From assembly GCF_035294505.1 (NCBI RefSeq), contig NZ_DATGKU010000038.1:42229-106228 (forward strand): a stretch of DNA of 64,000 nt. Direction: 5' to 3'. This document shows, in pieces, positions 61,356 through 64,000 of the stretch. This stretch comes from Chthonomonas sp035294505. Its GTDB lineage: Bacteria > Armatimonadota > Chthonomonadetes > Chthonomonadales > Chthonomonadaceae. Both the position numbers and the translations under genes were made by a program. A model generated the notes under the pieces. It had not been told where the DNA came from and searched no databases. It saw only the letters and a program-made list of their open reading frames with translations. Each line of letters begins with the position of its first letter. Position 1 is the first letter of the stretch.

Positions 61356-62342
61356 CTATTCGCGTGCCCAGAACATCGCCCCCGGCTTTTCCTGAACCAC
61401 AGCAACCTTCAGGGTCTGTAGAGCCTTGGTAAGCCCTTCCCGGGTGCTCATCATGCCATCCTCATGCTCGATGGAGAGCACATAGTCGTAACCCACCATG
61501 CGAAGGGTGGTAACGAAATCGTTCCACCACTGTTGGCTATGACCGTAGCCTACAGAGCGGAACACCCAACTGCGCTCTGCAATGGCGCCGTAGCTTTTAA
61601 CGTCGAGATTGCCGTTAATGGCCGAGTTGATGGGGTCTATGCGCGTATCTTTGGCGTGAACATGGAAGATGGCGCCCTTGGGGCCTAGATAGCGTACGGC
61701 GTTGAGCGGCTCGATGCCTTGCCACCAGAAGTGAGAGGGGTCGAAGTTGCAGCCTATCTGCTCGCCGGCCGCTTCACGCAGTTTGATCACGGTCTCTGGG
61801 TTGTAGACGATGAAGCCGGGATGGGCCTCGATGGCGAACTTTACGTTATGTTGCTTTAGGAAGGCATTCTGTTCCTTCCAGTAGGGGATGGCCACCTTGT
61901 TCCACTGGTAGTCTAGAATATCGCGATACTCATCGGGCCAGGCGCAGGTTACCCAGTTGGGGTTCTTGTCGTCGGGGCCACCGGCGGGGCAACCGCTGAA
62001 GCCGTTCACCACGCCCACCCCCAGCTTCTCAGCCAGCAACACCGCATTGCGAAAAGCATTATGGTGGTCTTGGGCGATGGCTTTATCGGGGTGAAGCGGG
62101 TTGCCATGCACGGAGATGGCGGATATCTCTAAACCGCGGCTTTCGCACATCTTCAGCAGACGTTTGCGAGCACCTTCGTCTTCAATGAGGGTTTGAACGC
62201 CGCCAAGGTCATTGAGATGGCGCGAGCCGGGGTAGGCACCACCACCGAACTCCACCGTTTGAATGCCGGCCTCGGCAATATAATCAAGCGCCTGCTCGAT
62301 GGGGCGATCGTGGAAAAGGGCCGTAAAAATGCCAATTTTCAT
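61356..62342 (-). CDS. Sugar phosphate isomerase/epimerase (xylose isomerase-like TIM barrel)
   Basis: 328 aa. TIM-barrel signature: EAGIQTVEFGGGAYPG at the N-terminus, with later FAIEAHPGFIVYNPET, IGCNFDPSHFWWQGI and FHVHAKDTRI supplying Glu, Asp and His metal ligands. The family converts sugars, inositols or related compounds. The final part ends VLSIEHEDGMMS. The exact substrate cannot be told. The gene precedes the binding-protein-like gene by 16 bases in the same direction, so the two may be co-transcribed. Confidence 0.9.
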   Translation of the reverse strand: MKIGIFTALFHDRPIEQALDYIAEAGIQTVEFGGGAYPGSRHLNDLGGVQTLIEDEGARKRLLKMCESRGLEISAISVHGNPLHPDKAIAQDHHNAFRNAVLLAEKLGVGVVNGFSGCPAGGPDDKNPNWVTCAWPDEYRDILDYQWNKVAIPYWKEQNAFLKQHNVKFAIEAHPGFIVYNPETVIKLREAAGEQIGCNFDPSHFWWQGIEPLNAVRYLGPKGAIFHVHAKDTRIDPINSAINGNLDVKSYGAIAERSWVFRSVGYGHSQQWWNDFVTTLRMVGYDYVLSIEHEDGMMSTREGLTKALQTLKVAVVQEKPGAMFWARE

Positions 62343-62450
62343 TCGGTTTCTCCTCCCTGCAAAAGAATATTGGGCAAAACCCTATTTCGGCATATGTATG
62401 GAAATATCCTTCATTCGGCGACCAAGAAAGAGACAAGGGCACGCGCGATG

Positions 62451-63203
62451 CTATTTCCAGCCGATGAGATTGGCGTCGCCGGTTTCGTCCCTTGGGGTAA
62501 TTCGCTGTTGCGTGATGGCTAGGGAGGGAAACGGCTCTTCGACAAGGGAACCGCCTATGAGCACCTTCGCGGTGTCCCAAAGCACTTTCGCATCGTGCAG
62601 GAGAGAGCGCTGAGTTACATAGTTGACGTCCATCTGACACTTGATGGGCAGCAGTTCTTCGATATAGAACTGTTCGCGCTCCTCCACGTTCACCAACAAC
62701 TCTTCCTCGTTGCGAAACATCAGCTGGGTGGGGCCGGTGATGCCCGGGCGGACGGCTAAGACAAGGTCGCGTTGATCGGGCGGGAACTTCTCCACGAACC
62801 GAGGAACCTGGGGGCGGGGGCCGACCAAACTCATATCTCCCTTTACCACATTGATGAGTTGAGGCAGTTCGTCGAGTTTCGTGCGACGTAAGAAGCGACC
62901 GAGAGGGGTAATGCGCGAATCGTTGGCAGCGGTACAAAGAGGCCCGTTCTGATCGGCGCCGGCGTACATCGTGCGGAACTTATAAAGCTCGAAGATGCGG
63001 TTGTGCCGTCCAACACGTTTTTGCCGATAGAAAACGCCTCCGGGAGAGGAGACATAGACGGCGATGGCGATGCAGAGAAGGGGGATAGCCAACAGAACCA
63101 ACAGGGTCAAACCAACGGTAACGTCGAGAAGACGCTTAACGAACTCATACTCGGGCTTGGGGGGAAGCGGATTTTGATTGTTACTTCTTTCTAACCCGTC
63201 CAT
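62451..63203 (-). CDS. Undecaprenyl-phosphate sugar phosphotransferase
   Basis: 250 aa from the ATG at 63203-63201, chosen for GAGAGGAGAA upstream. A frame starting at 63278 would add 25 residues. One N-terminal membrane helix (VGLTLLVLLAIPLLCIAIAVYV), then the bacterial sugar transferase core: YRQKRVGRHNRIFELYKFRTM, LDELPQLINVVKGDMSLVGP, RPQVPRF. The enzyme moves a sugar-1-phosphate onto the lipid carrier to begin polysaccharide synthesis. Its partners are outside the window. The C-terminal 30 residues are family-atypical. Confidence 0.92.
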   Translation of the reverse strand: MDGLERSNNQNPLPPKPEYEFVKRLLDVTVGLTLLVLLAIPLLCIAIAVYVSSPGGVFYRQKRVGRHNRIFELYKFRTMYAGADQNGPLCTAANDSRITPLGRFLRRTKLDELPQLINVVKGDMSLVGPRPQVPRFVEKFPPDQRDLVLAVRPGITGPTQLMFRNEEELLVNVEEREQFYIEELLPIKCQMDVNYVTQRSLLHDAKVLWDTAKVLIGGSLVEEPFPSLAITQQRITPRDETGDANLIGWK

Positions 63204-63736
63204 GCCTGAAGTTCTCCTCTCTCGACCTACTAGGTTCTGCCCCCGTATTTTTGCGGGGTTTGTGGGCACAAATAGCACCTACCTAGGTTGACTTTCGCCA
63301 CATGGGTATTGCTTATACAGATCGCGGTGCAGAGCCTTAGGGAGGATGCACCACGAGAGGTTCGTTAGATTCTGTCGTTTCTGGACTACATCCTTAGATT
63401 ATGCCATTTTCACCGTACAATTATAGACTTTTCTAGGGCTAGGCGTCAACCTCCTTGCGAATTTAACTTGTGGAGCAAAGCGGCTAGGGGGCGGATAGGG
63501 CTTATTTTTGCGCCTTATGGGCAGCTTTTCGGTAAAATATCTTTTCATAAAAACATAGCACGGAGACCCCCTGCGTTTACGCGGGGGAGGAATTGCTATC
63601 CGCATTCGCCCGATTGTCGAGAGCAATCGTGGCGTCACAATAACTCCTCGCACTCCTTTCCGCTTTCACTGGTAAGTAGAGAGTATTTGTGGTATAATAC
63701 TCTCGATAAACAAAGATTATCCAAAAGAAGGGCAAG
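63204..63736. other. Intergenic region before the TnpB-like gene
   Basis: 533 bases with no gene. A hairpin with arms CCCCC/GGGGG and GCG/CGC lies at 63567-63587 and resembles the subterminal hairpins of IS200/IS605 elements. A TATAAT at 63693-63698 is enclosed in the inverted repeat GAGTATT (63681-63687) and AATACTC (63696-63702), perhaps an operator on the promoter. Confidence 0.5.
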
Positions 63737-64000
63737 GTGGTGAAAGTCACGTTGCGTCTGAAGCTGTATAGAAACCCTGCCACCGAAGCGGCCCTATGGG
63801 AAACGCTCTTGCAGTTTACCGACTGCTTCAACGCCGTATGTACTTACGGTTGGGAGCAGAACGAGCGCAACGGAACCCGACTGCACCGGGCAACCTACAA
63901 GTCCCTTCGGAAAGCGCACCCTGACCTGCCTGCCCAGTTGGTCGTAGCGGCGAGAAGGAAGGCAGGGGAAGCTCTCAAGTCGGTACAGGAGCGCAAGAAG
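63737..64000 (+). mobile_element. TnpB/OrfB-type transposon protein, N-terminal part, cut by window edge
   Basis: A GTG at 63737 (or 63740) opens a frame that runs to the right edge, 88 codons. The translation TLRLKLYRNPATEAALWETL ... FTDCFNAVCTYGWEQNE ... RATYKSLRKAHPDLPAQLV matches the start of IS605 OrfB/TnpB proteins (Pfam helix-turn-helix OrfB region). TnpB is an RNA-guided nuclease in such elements. The catalytic part, and any TnpA partner, lie outside the window. GAAGGG precedes the start. Confidence 0.85.

Noticed and set aside
1..64000. tRNA or rRNA genes
   Set aside because: I looked for tRNA T-loop patterns and rRNA segments by eye and saw none that could be supported; a tRNAscan run would settle it.

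Overview
The window looks like chromosomal DNA of a moderately GC-rich, free-living bacterium. Hopanoid-associated genes (HpnJ, HpnK, an HpnB-like glycosyltransferase), a CsaB/DUF5693 pair, a DUF6785-type membrane protein, an LptC/LptA-like export protein and the general gene style suggest an Armatimonadota bacterium close to Chthonomonas. That assignment is inference from memory of gene families, not a database result.

Layout. 1-5957 (minus): a phospho-signalling operon with a Ser/Thr kinase carrying a zinc ribbon, a vWA protein, a PP2C phosphatase, an FHA-like/PrsW intramembrane protease fusion, a membrane protein and a secreted HAF-repeat-like protein that runs off the left edge. The kinase/vWA/PP2C trio resembles the TerY-P triad. 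6382-11049 (plus): DUF5693 membrane protein, CsaB pyruvyl transferase and a sulfatase-superfamily enzyme, followed by a broken BNR-type gene. 12120-22941: DinG helicase, LptC/LptA-like protein, a LolA-like/TlpA thioredoxin fusion whose first catalytic cysteine codon is an in-frame TGA with a SECIS-like hairpin directly after it, a His/Met-rich membrane protein, SBP56, QueF and a DUF3592-like membrane protein.

23208-35412 (plus): a complete type I CRISPR-Cas locus. Its order is cas6, a WYL regulator, cas3 (helicase with a C-terminal HD domain), a cas8-like large subunit, a DevR-type cas7, cas5, an unrecognised 187-aa protein, cas1, cas2, cas4 and an array of 13 repeats and 12 spacers. The mixture does not fit one textbook subtype cleanly.

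35728-50227: GNAT acetyltransferase, acetyl esterase, DUF6785-like membrane protein, HNH-like lipoprotein, DUF1992 protein, dipeptidyl peptidase IV, an ECF sigma/anti-sigma/RseB-like operon, HpnK/HpnJ and a secreted protein. 50439-53874: a tightly coupled E2 acyltransferase/MmgE-PrpD/PrpB-like operon. 54043-63203: CDF transporter, glycosyltransferase, MurQ, 3-methyladenine glycosylase, DUF92 protein, HNH nuclease, a small promoter-driven transcript, a periplasmic-binding-like lipoprotein, a TIM-barrel epimerase and a sugar transferase. The right edge holds the start of a TnpB-like gene.

The most striking pattern is a dispersed palindromic repeat that also sits in frame inside protein genes. 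A long form of about 66 bp lies in cas1, an acetyl esterase, a binding-protein-like gene and one intergenic site. A 21-bp (7-codon) short form, which looks like the two ends of the long form joined, lies in cas4, twice in tandem in the E2 gene and three times in tandem between genes. Together with the candidate selenoprotein, this is the best lead for something undescribed.
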